Assembly: GCA_033558025.1 (NCBI GenBank)
Contig: JAUCEF010000010.1
Span: forward strand, 583,001-647,000
Origin: Phytophthora sp. 'mugwort'
Taxonomy: Eukaryota; Oomycota; Peronosporomycetes; Peronosporales; Peronosporaceae
Reading direction: 5' to 3'
DNA length: 64,000 nucleotides
Shown here: positions 1-9,729 of the stretch, piece by piece
Position numbering within the stretch: position 1 is the stretch's first letter
How the letters are laid out: each line of letters starts with the position of its first letter
Notes under the pieces: model-generated
The model's database searches: none
Told to the model about the DNA's origin: nothing
Seen by the model: the letters and a program-made list of their open reading frames with translations, nothing else
Translations under genes and position numbers: made by a program

Positions 1-699
1 CAGGCGATGTGCTCCGGCATGAACTTGTTCACCTCGCCCTCGGTTTTCGACTTCAGTAGGTAAATCTTCACATGGCAAGAAAATCTGTCCATAACAGCAA
101 GGACAGCTGAGTACTGTGAGCCGTTACTCAGTCCTGGTATGGACAGATCTGCGAAGATCATGTCATTCATCTTCTGGATGGGCCTATCGAGCTTCTTCCT
201 AAATGGCTGCTTGCCGAAATGACAGTCTGCACAGTCGAACTTCCCGCGGCGCTAAGCATTATGCGCTTGGCCATGCCGTGATCGACCATCGGTCTGATGT
301 ACTCGGGGCATATATGAGCCAATCGCTCGTACCAGACATCAATATCTTCGACCCATCCGTCACAGCAAAGTTTGCAATCACGCTCTGCTTCTTCACGGAT
401 TTCTTCTTGCGGCTCGCTGTGCCACTGAAAGTCCAAAATCGATGTTCATGTGTCGCGCGAATCACTTCGGTGGTGTTCTTGGCCATGCCGAAATCCTTGT
501 GTCCTGGTCCCACGACATTGTGAATCCTGATCTAGTATAAACCCGGGAGAAAACAAGTTGCATCCAGCTTGCGGGACATAAAGCACGTCTTCCAGTCGCT
601 GTCTTCCATGCCCTGCAGTGCCGTAAAATACTCCTTGCAGGCGACGATGTGAGCGTTTGCACCAGTGTCGAAATACGATTGACTTGAGTCATAGTCATG

Positions 700-1411
700 C
701 TGTCGCTCAGCCCAGGCGATGTGCTCCGGCATGAACTTGTTCACCTCGCCCTCGGTTTTCGACTTCAGTAGGTAAATCTTCACATGGCAAGAAAATCTGT
801 CCATCACAGCAAGGACAGCTGAGTACTGTGAGCCGTTACTCAGTCCTGGTATGGACAGATCTGCGAAGATCATGTCATTCATCTTCTGGATGGGCCTATC
901 GAGCTTCTTCCTAAATGGCTGCTTGCCGAAATGACAGTCTGCACAGTCGAACTTCCCGCGGCGCTAAGCATTATGCGCTTGGCCATGCCGTGATCGACCA
1001 TCGGTCTGATGTACTCGGGGCATATATGAGCCAATCGCTCGTACCAGACATCAATATCTTCGACCCATCCGTCACAGCAAAGTTTGCAATCACGCTCTGC
1101 TTCTTCACGGATTTCTTCTTGCGGCTCGCTGTGCCACTGAAAGTCCAAAATCGATGTTCATGTGTCGCGCGAATCACTTCGGTGGTGTTCTTGGCCATGC
1201 CGAAATCCTTGTGTCCTGGTCCCACGACATTGTGAATCCTGATCTAGTATAAATCCGGGAGAAAACAAGTTGCATCCAGCTTGCGGGACATAAAGCACGT
1301 CTTCCAGTCGCTGTCTTCCATGCCCTGCAGTGCCGTAAAATACTCCTTGCAGGCGACGATGTGAGCGTTTGCACCAGTGTCGAAATACGATTGACTTGAG
1401 TCATAGTCATG
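700..1411 (-). pseudogene. Representative satellite unit: protease-to-integrase fragment of a copia pol gene
   Basis: One unit in copia order on the minus strand, as a model for all about 63. A protease active site DTGANAHI lies near 1381-1358. It is followed in another frame by LYVPQAGCNLF from 1295, the motif copia proteins carry between protease and integrase. Next come the GAG-pre-integrase motif VWYERLAHI (about 1049-1023) and HGMAKRIM (992-969). In a further frame is CADCHFGKQPF with its CxxC (945-934), then the integrase start IFADLSIPG (first catalytic Asp near 861) and MDRFS near 801. The fragment ends at AWAERQ (about 702) and runs straight into the next unit's protease. The second integrase Asp, the catalytic Glu, reverse transcriptase and RNase H are absent. 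At least three frame changes separate the motifs, so no functional protein is expected. Motif identity is secure; the exact fragment ends are inferred. Confidence 0.85.
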
Positions 1412-4400
1412 CTGTCGCTCAGCCCAGGCGATGTGCTCCGGCATGAACTTGTTCACCTCGCCCTCGGTTTTCGACTTCAGTAGGTAAATCTTCACATGGC
1501 AAGAAAATCTGTCCATCACAGCAAGGACAGCTGAGTACTGTGAGCCGTTACTCAGTCCTGGTATGGACAGATCTGCGAAGATCATGTCATTCATCTTCTG
1601 GATGGGCCTATCGAGCTTCTTCCTAAATGGCTGCTTGCCGAAATGACAGTCTGCACAGTCGAACTTCCCGCGGCGCTAAGCATTATGCGCTTGGCCATGC
1701 CGTGATCGACCATCGGTCTGATGTACTCGGGGCATATATGAGCCAATCGCTCGTACCAGACATCAATATCTTCGACCCATCCGTCACAGCAAAGTTTGCA
1801 ATCACGCTCTGCTTCTTCACGGATTTCTTCTTGCGGCTCGCTGTGCCACTGAAAGTCCAAAATCGATGTTCATGTGTCGCGCGAATCACTTCGGTGGTGT
1901 TCTTGGCCATGCCGAAATCCTTGTGTCCTGGTCCCACGACATTGTGAATCCTGATCTAGTATAAATCCGGGAGAAAACAAGTTGCATCCAGCTTGCGGGA
2001 CATAAAGCACGTCTTCCAGTCGCTGTCTTCCATGCCCTGCAGTGCCGTAAAATACTCCTTGCAGGCGACGATGTGAGCGTTTGCACCAGTGTCGAAATAC
2101 GATTGACTTGAGTCATAGTCATGCTGTCGCTCAGCCCAGGCGATGTGCTCCGGCATGAACTTGTTCACCTCGCCCTCGGTTTTCGACTTCAGTAGGTAAA
2201 TCTTCACATGGCAAGAAAATCTGTCCATAACAGCAAGGACAGCTGAGTACTGTGAGCCGTTACTCAGTCCTGGTATGGACAGATCTGCGAAGATCATGTC
2301 ATTCATCTTCTGGATGGGCCTATCGAGCTTCTTCCTAAATGGCTGCTTGCCGAAATGACAGTCTGCACAGTCGAACTTCCCGCGGCGCTAAGCATTATGC
2401 GCTTGGCCATGCCGTGATCGACCATCGGTCTGATGTACTCGGGGCATATATGAGCCAATCGCTCGTACCAGACATCAATATCTTCGACCCATCCGTCACA
2501 GCAAAGTTTGCAATCACGCTCTGCTTCTTCACGGATTTCTTCTTGCGGCTCGCTGTGCCACTGAAAGTCCAAAATCGATGTTCATGTGTCGCGCGAATCA
2601 CTTCGGTGGTGTTCTTGGCCATGCCGAAATCCTTGTGTCCTGGTCCCACGACATTGTGAATCCTGATCTAGTATAAATCCGGGAGAAAACAAGTTGCATC
2701 CAGCTTGCGGGACATAAAGCACGTCTTCCAGTCGCTGTCTTCCATGCCCTGCAGTGCCGTAAAATACTCCTTGCAGGCGACGATGTGAGCGTTTGCACCA
2801 GTGTCGAAATACGATTGACTTGAGTCATAGTCATGCTGTCGCTCAGCCCAGGCGATGTGCTCCGGCATGAACTTGTTCACCTCGCCCTCGGTTTTCGACT
2901 TCAGTAGGTAAATCTTCACATGGCAAGAAAATCTGTCCATAACAGCAAGGACAGCTGAGTACTGTGAGCCGTTACTCAGTCCTGGTATGGACAGATCTGC
3001 GAAGATCATGTCATTCATCTTCTGGATGGGCCTATCGAGCTTCTTCCTAAATGGCTGCTTGCCGAAATGACAGTCTGCACAGTCGAACTTCCCGCGGCGC
3101 TAAGCATTATGCGCTTGGCCATGCCGTGATCGACCATCGGTCTGATGTACTCGGGGCATATATGAGCCAATCGCTCGTACCAGACATCAATATCTTCGAC
3201 CCATCCGTCACAGCAAAGTTTGCAATCACGCTCTGCTTCTTCACGGATTTCTTCTTGCGGCTCGCTGTGCCACTGAAAGTCCAAAATCGATGTTCATGTG
3301 TCGCGCGAATCACTTCGGTGGTGTTCTTGGCCATGCCGAAATCCTCGTGTCCTGGTCCCACGACATTGTGAATCCTGATCTAGTATAAATCCGGGAGAAA
3401 ACAAGTTGCATCCAGCTTGCGGGACATAAAGCACGTCTTCCAGTCGCTGTCTTCCATGCCCTGCAGTGCCGTAAAATACTCCTTGCAGGCGACGATGTGA
3501 GCGTTTGCACCAGTGTCGAAATACGATTGACTTGAGTCATAGTCATGCTGTCGCTCAGCCCAGGCGATGTGCTCCGGCATGAACTTGTTCACCTCGCCCT
3601 CGGTTTTCGACTTCAGTAGGTAAATCTTCACATGGCAAGAAAATCTGTCCATCACAGCAAGGACAGCTGAGTACTGTGAGCCTTTACTCAGTCCTGGTAT
3701 GGACAGATCTGCGAAGATCATGTCATTCATCTTCTGGATGGGCCTATCGAGCTTCTTCCTAAATGGCTGCTTGCCGAAATGACAGTCTGCACAGTCGAAC
3801 TTCCCGCGGCGCTAAGCATTATGCGCTTGGCCATGCCGTGATCGACCATCGGTCTGATGTACTCGGGGCATATATGAGCCAATCGCTCGTACCAGACATC
3901 AATATCTTCGACCCATCCGTCACAGCAAAGTTTGCAATCACGCTCTGCTTCTTTACGGATTTCTTCTTGCGGCTCGCTGTGCCACTGAAAGTCCAAAATC
4001 GATGTTCATGTGTCGCGCGAATCACTTCGGTGGTGTTCTTGGCCATGCCGAAATCCTTGTGTCCTGGTCCCACGACATTGTGAATCCTGATCTAGTATAA
4101 ATCCGGGAGAAAACAAGTTGCATCCAGCTTGCGGGACATAAAGCACGTCTTCCAGTCGCTGTCTTCCATGCCCTGCAGTGCCGTAAAATACTCCTTGCAG
4201 GCGACGATGTGAGCGTTTGCACCAGTGTCGAAATACGATTGACTTGAGTCATAGTCATGCTGTCGCTCAGCCCAGGCGATGTGCTCCGGCATGAACTTGT
4301 TCACCTCGCCCTCGGTTTTCGACTTCAGTAGGTAAATCTTCACATGGCAAGAAAATCTGTCCATCACAGCAAGGACAGCTGAGTACTGTGAGCCGTTACT

Positions 4401-4994
4401 CAGTCCTGGTATGGACAGATCTGCGAAGATCATGTCATTCATCTTCTGGATGGGCCTATCGAGCTTCTTCCTAAATGGCTGCTTGCCGAAATGACAGTCT
4501 GCACAGTCGAACTTCCCGCGGCGCTAAGCATTATGCGCTTGGCCATGCCGTGATCGACCATCGGTCTGATGTACTCGGGGCATATATGAGCCAATCGCTC
4601 GTACCAGACATCAATATCTTCGACCCATCCGTCACAGCAAAGTTTGCAATCACGCTCTGCTTCTTTACGGATTTCTTCTTGCGGCTCGCTGTGCCACTGA
4701 AAGTCCAAAATCGATGTTCATGTGTCGCGCGAATCACTTTGGTGGTGTTCTTGGCCATGCCGAAATCCTTGTGTCCTGGTCCCACGACATTGTGAATCCT
4801 GATCTAGTATAAATCCGGGAGAAAACAAGTTGCATCCAGCTTGCGGGACATAAAGCACGTCTTCCAGTCGCTGTCTTCCATGCCCTGCAGTGCCGTAAAA
4901 TACTCCTTGCAGGCGACGATGTGAGCGTTTGCACCAGTGTCGAAATACGATTGACTTGAGTCATAGTCATGCTGTCGCTCAGCCCAGGCGATGT

Positions 4995-4999
4995 GCTCC
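4995..4999. repeat. Target-site duplication of element A (partner 9730-9734)
   Basis: GCTCC lies immediately before the 5' LTR and again immediately after the 3' LTR. The uninterrupted satellite reads GCTCC once at this phase, which confirms a 5-bp duplication made by integrase. Confidence 0.95.
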
Positions 5000-5341
5000 T
5001 ATTGAGGGTTGCCAGGTTTTGGTACTGTGTACCAGTAACCGGTTAACCCGAACCGGTCCAACACGATCCCGCGATGTTTACGGTACGTTGTTTACGCAAC
5101 CGATGATTAGACGAGTAGGATGATTGGACGAGTGCGGAGTGTTGGTGATTGGATGCACCAAATGAATTGGATGCAGGGCTGCATATCTATGTGGTAGACT
5201 AGGTAGTGTAAGCCCCGATAAATCAATCACTTTCGAATCTTCATTCTACCCCTCAAGTGCCTTCGCTCCGGTCCCGCCGTCTGCGACGTCCCTCCCTCCG
5301 CTTCGTACAAGCTTCGTGTCCAAGATCCATACCTTTCATCA
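5000..5341 (+). repeat. 5' LTR of element A
   Basis: The 342-bp repeat begins TATTGAGGG and ends TTTCATCA. It holds a perfect inverted repeat TGGTAC-tgt-GTACCA at 5020-5034, palindrome AACCGGTT at 5037-5044 and a second AACCGGT at 5051-5057. Two GTTTACG motifs lie further on. An initiator-like TCACTTT lies at 5227-5233, within the 14-bp AAATCAATCACTTT shared with the other family. The ends are not the usual TG...CA. Confidence 0.95.
5227..5233 (+). promoter_or_regulatory. Putative oomycete-type initiator in LTR A
   Basis: TCACTTT matches the oomycete Inr consensus YCAYTYY. It sits in a stretch conserved between two otherwise different LTR families. If transcription starts here, the leader to the Gag ATG at 5346 is about 117 nt. 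No good FPR partner is seen in this family. The same motif occurs in the 3' LTR at 9615-9621. Confidence 0.45.
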
Positions 5342-5357
5342 GGTTATGAGCCCAAGC
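5342..5357 (+). promoter_or_regulatory. Primer-binding site, complementary to initiator tRNA-Met anticodon arm
   Basis: GGTTATGAGCCCAAGC follows the LTR without a gap. Its complement, CTTGGGCTCATAACC, reads as the anticodon stem-loop of an initiator tRNA-Met (GGG stem, CTCATAA loop). This implies priming by an internally cleaved half-tRNA, as known for Drosophila copia, rather than by a tRNA 3' end. The identical 16 bases are found in elements B, C and D. The Gag ATG at 5346 lies inside the site. Confidence 0.8.
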
Positions 5358-8300
5358 ACCATGTCCTCTGCCCAAGACGCCTCGACCAAGGTCTCCATTG
5401 ACAAGTTCAACGGGGACAACTACGCGACGTGGAACCGCTACATGCGTGGCGTGTTTCTGACCAAGTCGACGTGGCATGTGGTGAATCGGGAAACGTCTCC
5501 ATCCTTTACGGACTCCCGGGCCAAGGACGAGTATGTCAAGTCGAGCAACATCGCTTTCGGACTGATGTTGCTTCACATGGACGCCGACTACCATCATGTG
5601 GTCGACGACTGCGAGGAAGCATGGATCGCGTGGACGCGCTTGAAGACGCTGTACGGTGGATCGCAGAAGGCTGGTCGCATCTACCTCAAGCGACAGCTCT
5701 TCAGCATGGAGATGTCGGAAGGCGGCAATGTGTTGCATCATTGCAATGATGTCCTGAACATCAGCGCCAAGCTCAGTAGCATCGGTGCCAAGATGGAGGA
5801 CGAGGACGTGGCGATCTGCTTGTTGCGCAGCCTCCCCAAGAGCTACGAGAACGTCGTGCTGAACTTGGAGATGAGCAGCGCTGAACTGCGGTCGCAAGAC
5901 GTCGTGAAGGTGCTCACGAATGAGCACATCAAGAGACAAGGCGAGAAGACGGCGACGGTGAAGACGGAGAACGCGGCCAAGGCGTTCAACACCGACCGAG
6001 AGTCTCGCCAGTGTACGTACTGCGGAAAAGTGGGGCACACGATTGACAAGTGCTGGACCAAGCAGAAGGACGAGAACCGAGGGCCGAGACGCGGCGGCAA
6101 CGGCCGTGGACGCGGGGCCAACAACATCCAGTGGAGAAACGACAGCAACGGCTACGACAACGACTACGATCGAGTAGCGTTCGCGATTTCACTGGAATGT
6201 GGGGTTTCGACGGGCAAGAATGTGTCCGGGATGTGGGCGGTCGACAGCGGCGCAACGCACCACATCTGCAACGACAAGTCCAAGTTCGCCAATTTGATCG
6301 AGCGAAATGAAGGCGAACTTTCGGTGGCCGACGGCAACAAGGCGGCCATCATGGGTGTGGGGACCATCGTGGAACAAGTGGTTCTGCCCAATGGCGACGA
6401 GCGCGAGATCGAGATCAAGAACGCGCTGTACGTGCCAAGCATGAGCAAGAATCTGCTTTCGGTACCGCAGATCAACAAAAGTGACAAGTTTCAAGTGGTG
6501 TTCGACGGCACCAAGATGCAGATTGCGCACAAAGGCTCCAAGCAAGTGGTGGCGACGGCAAAACTCATGGATGGACTCTACTGGCTTCAGACGCCTCAGC
6601 GGTCGGCGAATGCGGCGACGAGTGGCAAGACTGTCGACCTGCACGCGCGCATAGGTCACGCTCCGGTTGAGGTGCTTCGCAAGATGGTCGACAACCACAT
6701 GATCAAGGACGCGAAGGCACCTTTCAAGTCGAGCGGACCAAGTCTGTGTCGTGGTTGCCAGCAAGGTAAAATGGTCCAAAAACCATTCCCAAGCAACCGT
6801 GACAAGCGTCGCTACGACACATTTGAGCTGCTCCACTTCGACATCTGCGGACCCATGGAGGAAAACTCGCTTGGCGGCAGCAAGTACCTGCTACTGATCG
6901 TGGACGAAGCCAGTGGATGCATGAAGGGTTTCTGCCTGCGTGCCAAGTCGGAGAGCGAAGACTGCATCAAGACGTACATCATGAAGGTGCAGACGCAGTT
7001 CGGCAAGAAGGTCAAGTTTGTGCGGCACGACGGAGCTCGTGAGTTTGCGACTAACTCGCTCAAGGATTTTTACGAAGACGAAGGCATCGAGCAGCAAACC
7101 ACGGTTCCGTACGCGCACCAGACCAACGGCACGGCAGAGCGAGCTATCCGAACTATCGTCACGATCGGCCGCAGCATGCTGCATCACGCTAAGCTGGACA
7201 AGTGTTTCTGGGCTGAGGCGGCCATGACTGCCATCTACGTGAAGAATCGTCTGCCGTCACCCAAGATCGAGCACAAGACTCCGTTCGAGATCGTTTACAA
7301 CTCCAAGCCGAGTGTGAAGCACATGCGTGTGTTCGGCTGCCGGACGTACATTCTGACTCCGAAGGAGAAGCGGCTCAAGTGGGATCCCAAGGCTCGCGCT
7401 GGACTGTTCCTGGGTTACGAAAAAGTGTCCAAGGCGTATCGACTTTATGACATCGAGGCGGGCAGGTGGTCATCAGTCGCGATGTCAACTTCGATGAATC
7501 AACCTTTGGATTTTCACCGTCGATTTCTGATGAAGATGTCGACGACCTGGACTTCGACTCGCTCGACATCGACGATGATGGTTTCCGCCAGACGGAGTAC
7601 ACGCAGGCAGGGAAGCGCAAGAGCCGCCCGAGTGACGAAGATGAAGCTGCCAGAAAACCGCGAGCTGTGCGTCATCGACCTGGACTGGAAGAAGCAAGTG
7701 CGCCGAACTACTCCCCTCCGCACCGAGCAGACGCAGACGAAGAAGAAAAGTCTGGAGACCAAGATGAAGAATCGACTCCACCAGTTTTCTGGCGTGCAAG
7801 TGCCAATGCCGTCGAAGCAGGCGATCTATCGGAGCCGACGACATTCCAAGAAGCGGTCAACGGCCCCGACCAAGTGCACTGGCGCAAGGCGATTCGTGCT
7901 GAGCGAATCGATGCGACTTCGTGGTGTGTTTCGTGCTGCCAAGTTGCCTAACGGACAACGCGCCATCGGCACCAAGTGGGTGTTCAAGATCAAGCGCAAA
8001 GCGGACGGATCGATCGAGAAGTACAAGGCGCGCCTCGTGGCCAAGGGGTTCAAGCAGAAGTACGGCATCGACTACACCGAGACGTTCTCGCCCGTGGTCA
8101 AGTACGTGACGCTGCGCATGATCATCGCGATTACCAAGTATTTTGACTGGCCCCTCGACCAACTCGACGTGGTGACAGCTTTCCTGTACGGGATAATGAA
8201 AGAACTGGTGTTCTGCGCGGTCCCCGAAGGTGTTGATCTCGACGGTGACTTCGACTGCCTGGAATTGGTGAAGGCGATCTACGGTCTCAAGCAAGCTTCG

Positions 8301-9380
8301 CGCGTATGGAACGAGACCTTCGACGAGTTCGTGTGTTCTATCGGTTTTCAAATTTCAGCCTTCGACCCGTGCCTCTACATCAAGGTTGTCGATGGCCACT
8401 GTGTGCTCGTGCTGGTCTACGTTGACGATGTGTTGGTCACCGGAAGTTCACCCGAGCTGATCTCACGCACGAAGAACGACCTCAAGACACGCTTCGAAAT
8501 GACTGACAGTGGCAAGTGTGTGTTCGTCCTTGGAATCGAGCTGGTGGATGGCCCGGACGGCAGCGTGACGATGTGCCAGCGGCGTTATGTGGATGATATC
8601 CTGAAGCGTTTCGGTATGGACGAGTGCAAGGCTGTGGTGAGTCCGGTAGACATGAGCACTCGACTGGTTCCAAGTGACGCAGCGACCAAGGTGAACGCTC
8701 CGTTTCGCGAAGCTGTGGGTGCCCTCATGCACTTGATGACTGCTACTCGACCGGATATCGCGTACGCAGTAGGCTATGTATCGCGCTTCATGGAGAACCC
8801 CCAAGAGGAACACTGGGTTGCGGTCAAGCGCATTTTTCGCTATCTACAAGGCACCAAGACGCATGGAATCTGTTTCAAGCCAGGCAACAAGATCGACTTT
8901 CGTGGGTATTCGGATGCGGACTGGGCTGGCGACCTCGCGGACCGCAAGTCGACTTCCGGCTACACGTTCATGCTGATGGGTGCGCCAGTGAGCTGGGGAA
9001 GCAAGAAACAGTCAAGTGTTTCGTTGTCTACGAGCGAGGCGGAATACATCGCGCTCAGTCTGGCGATCCAAGAAGGCAAGTGGATTCATCGCCTGCTATG
9101 CGAGATTTTGGCGGCTGCCAACGAGACTGGACCCGAGCTCAAGATCCGCGAAGACAACCAGTCGTGCATCAAGATGACGAAGAACCCAGTGAACCATGGT
9201 CGCGCCAAGCACATCGACATCAAGTACCATCACATCCGTGATGAGGTCAAGCGCGGCGAAGTCAAGCTCGAGTATTGTGAGACTTCAATCATGCTCGCGG
9301 ACATCATGACCAAGGCGCTGCCAGGACCGCGCCACATGGATCTGACGGCGTCCCTCGGAATCCACGCGTGTTCGCATTGA
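5346..9380 (+). CDS. Copia Gag-Pol polyprotein of element A, with two compensating frameshifts
   Basis: A 1,344-residue frame from the ATG inside the PBS. A start upstream at 5316 lies in the LTR and is not preferred. Domains: UBN2-like Gag in the first 200 residues; CCHC zinc knuckle CTYCGKVGH at 223-236; aspartic protease with DSGATHH at D300; GAG-pre-integrase with H433, H438 and CRGC 468-471; integrase with D499, D562 and E598 (35 residues between the last two); reverse transcriptase YVDD at 1025-1028; RNase H with SDADWAG near 1190 and a terminal [11 protein letters not shown]. The single frame matches copia, where Gag and Pol are made as one chain. Odd: one G is missing near 7460-7462 and two bases near 7904-7908, compared with element C. 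The roughly 147 codons between, in the acidic linker from integrase to reverse transcriptase, are read out of frame without meeting a stop. All catalytic motifs are intact. Confidence 0.93.
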   Translation: MSPSTMSSAQDASTKVSIDKFNGDNYATWNRYMRGVFLTKSTWHVVNRETSPSFTDSRAKDEYVKSSNIAFGLMLLHMDADYHHVVDDCEEAWIAWTRLKTLYGGSQKAGRIYLKRQLFSMEMSEGGNVLHHCNDVLNISAKLSSIGAKMEDEDVAICLLRSLPKSYENVVLNLEMSSAELRSQDVVKVLTNEHIKRQGEKTATVKTENAAKAFNTDRESRQCTYCGKVGHTIDKCWTKQKDENRGPRRGGNGRGRGANNIQWRNDSNGYDNDYDRVAFAISLECGVSTGKNVSGMWAVDSGATHHICNDKSKFANLIERNEGELSVADGNKAAIMGVGTIVEQVVLPNGDEREIEIKNALYVPSMSKNLLSVPQINKSDKFQVVFDGTKMQIAHKGSKQVVATAKLMDGLYWLQTPQRSANAATSGKTVDLHARIGHAPVEVLRKMVDNHMIKDAKAPFKSSGPSLCRGCQQGKMVQKPFPSNRDKRRYDTFELLHFDICGPMEENSLGGSKYLLLIVDEASGCMKGFCLRAKSESEDCIKTYIMKVQTQFGKKVKFVRHDGAREFATNSLKDFYEDEGIEQQTTVPYAHQTNGTAERAIRTIVTIGRSMLHHAKLDKCFWAEAAMTAIYVKNRLPSPKIEHKTPFEIVYNSKPSVKHMRVFGCRTYILTPKEKRLKWDPKARAGLFLGYEKVSKAYRLYDIEAGRWSSVAMSTSMNQPLDFHRRFLMKMSTTWTSTRSTSTMMVSARRSTRRQGSARAARVTKMKLPENRELCVIDLDWKKQVRRTTPLRTEQTQTKKKSLETKMKNRLHQFSGVQVPMPSKQAIYRSRRHSKKRSTAPTKCTGARRFVLSESMRLRGVFRAAKLPNGQRAIGTKWVFKIKRKADGSIEKYKARLVAKGFKQKYGIDYTETFSPVVKYVTLRMIIAITKYFDWPLDQLDVVTAFLYGIMKELVFCAVPEGVDLDGDFDCLELVKAIYGLKQASRVWNETFDEFVCSIGFQISAFDPCLYIKVVDGHCVLVLVYVDDVLVTGSSPELISRTKNDLKTRFEMTDSGKCVFVLGIELVDGPDGSVTMCQRRYVDDILKRFGMDECKAVVSPVDMSTRLVPSDAATKVNAPFREAVGALMHLMTATRPDIAYAVGYVSRFMENPQEEHWVAVKRIFRYLQGTKTHGICFKPGNKIDFRGYSDADWAGDLADRKSTSGYTFMLMGAPVSWGSKKQSSVSLSTSEAEYIALSLAIQEGKWIHRLLCEILAAANETGPELKIREDNQSCIKMTKNPVNHGRAKHIDIKYHHIRDEVKRGEVKLEYCETSIMLADIMTKALPGPRHMDLTASLGIHACSH

Positions 9381-9387
9381 GGGGGCG
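9379..9387 (+). promoter_or_regulatory. Polypurine tract of element A
   Basis: GAGGGGGCG lies directly before the 3' LTR and just overlaps the Gag-Pol stop codon. It is the expected plus-strand primer. The same tract is present in element C. Confidence 0.8.
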
Positions 9388-9729
9388 TATTGAGGGTTGC
9401 CAGGTTTTGGTACTGTGTACCAGTAACCGGTTAACCCGAACCGGTCCAACACGATCCCGCGATGTTTACGGTACGTTGTTTACGCAACCGATGATTAGAC
9501 GAGTAGGATGATTGGACGAGTGCGGCGTGTTGGTGATTGGATGCACCAAATGAATTGGATGCAGGGCTGCATATCTATGTGGTAGACTAGGTAGTGTAAG
9601 CCCCGATAAATCAATCACTTTCGAATCTTCATTCTACCCCTCAAGTGCCTTCGCTCCGGTCCCGCCGTCTGCGACGTCCCTCCCTCCGCTTCGTACAAGC
9701 TTCGTGTCCAAGATCCATACCTTTCATCA
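9388..9729 (+). repeat. 3' LTR of element A
   Basis: 342 bp, identical to 5000-5341 except for C at 9526, where the 5' copy has A at 5138. It is followed by the GCTCC duplication and then satellite sequence in phase. Confidence 0.95.

Larger units (their letters stand above)
1..4999 (-). repeat. Satellite array block 1 (712-bp units, copia-pol-derived)
   Basis: Head-to-tail 712-bp units, about seven copies, starting mid-unit at the window edge and ending at the element A target site. Corresponding points recur at 203, 915, 1627, 2339, 3051, 3763 and 4475, exactly 712 bp apart. Units differ by only a few substitutions. This block carries its own haplotype: 'ttcttcacgg' rather than 'ttctttacgg' in the first five units, and mostly 'aaatccttgtg' rather than 'aaatcctcgtg'. 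The strand given is the sense of the embedded copia pol fragment. No intact gene is present; the short open frames on both strands are by-products of the repeat. Confidence 0.97.
5000..9729 (+). mobile_element. Ty1/copia LTR retrotransposon A (family 1)
   Basis: A 4,730-bp element with two 342-bp LTRs differing at one position (A at 5138, C at 9526), a PBS directly after the 5' LTR, one Gag-Pol frame and a purine tract before the 3' LTR. It is flanked by GCTCC duplications. Domain order protease, integrase, reverse transcriptase, RNase H defines Ty1/copia rather than Ty3. It is the same family as element C. Near-identical LTRs mean a recent insertion. The gene carries two compensating deletions (see the CDS), so it may not be autonomous. 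Confidence 0.97.

Noticed and set aside
203..523. Plus-strand 106-112-residue open frame repeated in every unit
   Set aside because: It is antisense to the copia pol relic. It is kept open only because units are near identical, and it shows no recognisable domain.
532..882. 116-residue minus-strand frame (integrase start fused to protease) as a possible new gene family
   Set aside because: It is explained as the tandem junction of a degenerate copia fragment: catalytic residues are missing and no promoter or conserved extra domain is visible.
1246..1256. TATAAAT in each satellite unit as a promoter
   Set aside because: The string is the reverse of the Phe-Ile-Leu codons in the LYVP segment of the pol relic. 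No associated initiator is seen.
5253..6038. Long minus-strand frames opposite the copia genes (e.g. 261 residues here, 343 on the plus strand at 20608-21639)
   Set aside because: They are shadows of GC-biased coding sequence, with no domains and no conservation independent of Gag-Pol.
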